From assembly GCA_045807945.1 (NCBI GenBank), contig JBJMGI010000123.1:1-5818 (forward strand): a DNA stretch of 5,818 nucleotides, written 5' to 3'. The stretch comes from CAVQGF01 sp045807945. Its GTDB lineage: Bacteria; Acidobacteriota; Terriglobia; Terriglobales; Acidobacteriaceae. Position numbers and translations under genes: made by a program. Shown in pieces: positions 5,155 to 5,818 of the stretch. The stretch's first letter is position 1, and each line of letters opens with the position of its first letter. Below the pieces are notes generated by a model, which was given only the letters and a program-made list of their open reading frames with translations, made no database searches and was not told the origin of the DNA.

Positions 5155-5235
5155 AGCCAGAGGCCTACCTTGTTCGTCCTTGCAATGTAAGAAGCGGCTG
5201 GATGCGGCTAGGTTGGTAAGCGGCGGCCGCGGGCA

Positions 5236-5818
5236 CTAATAAGGATAGGGCTCGATCTTCCAACGCTCGTAGACCTTGGCCTCGAGGAAGACCTTGTACA
5301 GCTCTGGGTCGAGTTCGCCGTCTTTCACGCTGAAGCGCAGGATATCGAGCGCCTTTTCGAGGTTGACCGCCTTTTTATAAGGACGGTCCGTCGCCGAAAG
5401 TGCGTCGAAGATGTCCGAGATGGTCATCATGCGGGTTTGCATGGGGATCTCAGCCGCGCTCAGCTTGTAGGGGTATCCCAAACCGTTCAGTTTCTCGTGG
5501 TGGCCACGCGCGATCTCCGGCACGTTGCGGATCTCTTTCGTCCATGGGATCTGCTGCAGGAAATTGAATGTGTGCACCACGTGCGACTCGATCTGCACGC
5601 GCTCGCGGTCATCGAGTGAACCTTTGCGAATGGAGAGCAGCCGGACTTCGCCGCCGGTCAGCAGCGGCTTCTGGGTGCCGTCGAAATCCAGATAGTTGCG
5701 CGCGGCGATCTCAAGCAGCTTCTCGAAATTCCCTTCCGGCAACACGGTAGGCTCGTCGGACTTCAATACGGTGGCGAAGTGATCGTCGAGAGCCTTCATC
5801 TGATCAGCGAGCTTCTGA
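5236..5818 (-). CDS. HD-GYP domain phosphodiesterase-like protein, C-terminal part
   Basis: The frame is open to the right edge, so the N-terminus is missing; 187 residues follow the first internal Met (5799), and six codons before it stay open (QKLADQ). It ends in a clear HD-GYP second half: ESHVVHTF with a likely metal-binding His, then ARGHHEKLNGLGYP (HH at 5502-5497, GYP at 5478-5470), then EIPMQTRMMTISDIFDALSATDRPYKKAV. HD-GYP enzymes cleave cyclic di-GMP or related cyclic dinucleotides. The HD dyad (HDxGK) is not found in the expected place before LLSIRKGSLDDRER; in this subfamily, as I recall it, the dyad lies further upstream, before a long insertion, so it should fall outside the window. 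A GAF or other sensor domain may precede it. The neighbouring membrane-protein and transporter genes follow on the same strand. Confidence 0.9.
   Translation of the reverse strand, partial: QKLADQMKALDDHFATVLKSDEPTVLPEGNFEKLLEIAARNYLDFDGTQKPLLTGGEVRLLSIRKGSLDDRERVQIESHVVHTFNFLQQIPWTKEIRNVPEIARGHHEKLNGLGYPYKLSAAEIPMQTRMMTISDIFDALSATDRPYKKAVNLEKALDILRFSVKDGELDPELYKVFLEAKVYERWKIEPYPY

Noticed and set aside
1..5818. Insertion sequences, CRISPR arrays, phage or plasmid genes
   Set aside because: No transposase, integrase or replication protein motifs, no terminal inverted repeats with target duplications and no regularly spaced repeats were seen.

Overview
The window (5818 bases, fairly GC-rich) is bacterial chromosome. 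It holds eight protein-coding genes, seven on the minus strand and one on the plus strand, plus an unusually long gene-free left end. The gene mix (stand-alone DsbA-like protein beside a peroxiredoxin, secreted NTF2-like protein, divergent Nramp-like transporter, HD-GYP protein of the 'LLTxGEVRLLSIRKGSL' type) and the style of the proteins suggest a soil-type Acidobacteriota. That placement is inferred from memory of similar proteins, not computed.

Layout from left to right. Bases 1-771 contain no convincing protein gene. Positions 1-300 read on the minus strand look like the leader of a stable-RNA operon: a possible promoter, a small hairpin, a good boxA match and a three-way-junction fold, all pointing off the left edge. 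Positions 408-693 are rich in hairpins and have a promoter-like and a terminator-like signal at the two ends on the minus strand, so a small structured RNA is possible. Positions 772-1780 (minus) carry a peroxiredoxin gene whose 3' end overlaps a DsbA-family thiol oxidoreductase gene by 35 bases, a likely two-gene redox operon. Positions 1886-2992 (minus) carry a conserved hypothetical gene followed by a secreted NTF2/SnoaL-like protein gene, 27 bases apart.

The one plus-strand gene (3125-3427) encodes a small charged helical protein. It ends in a strong intrinsic terminator whose T-run overlaps the stop codon of the converging gene. That gene (3477-4808, minus) is an 11-helix Nramp-family transporter with altered metal-site motifs. 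It overlaps by 23 bases an upstream gene for a three-helix membrane protein (4786-5154). At the right edge lies the C-terminal part of an HD-GYP phosphodiesterase-like protein (5236-5818, cut by the window).

Working together: the redox pair probably handles peroxides and disulfides in the cytosol. The transporter and small membrane protein are likely co-translated and may work together in the membrane. The HD-GYP gene may be first in the same transcript, which would hint at a signalling link, but nothing in the sequence proves it. The most unusual items are the altered Nramp metal site and the structured, gene-free left end.
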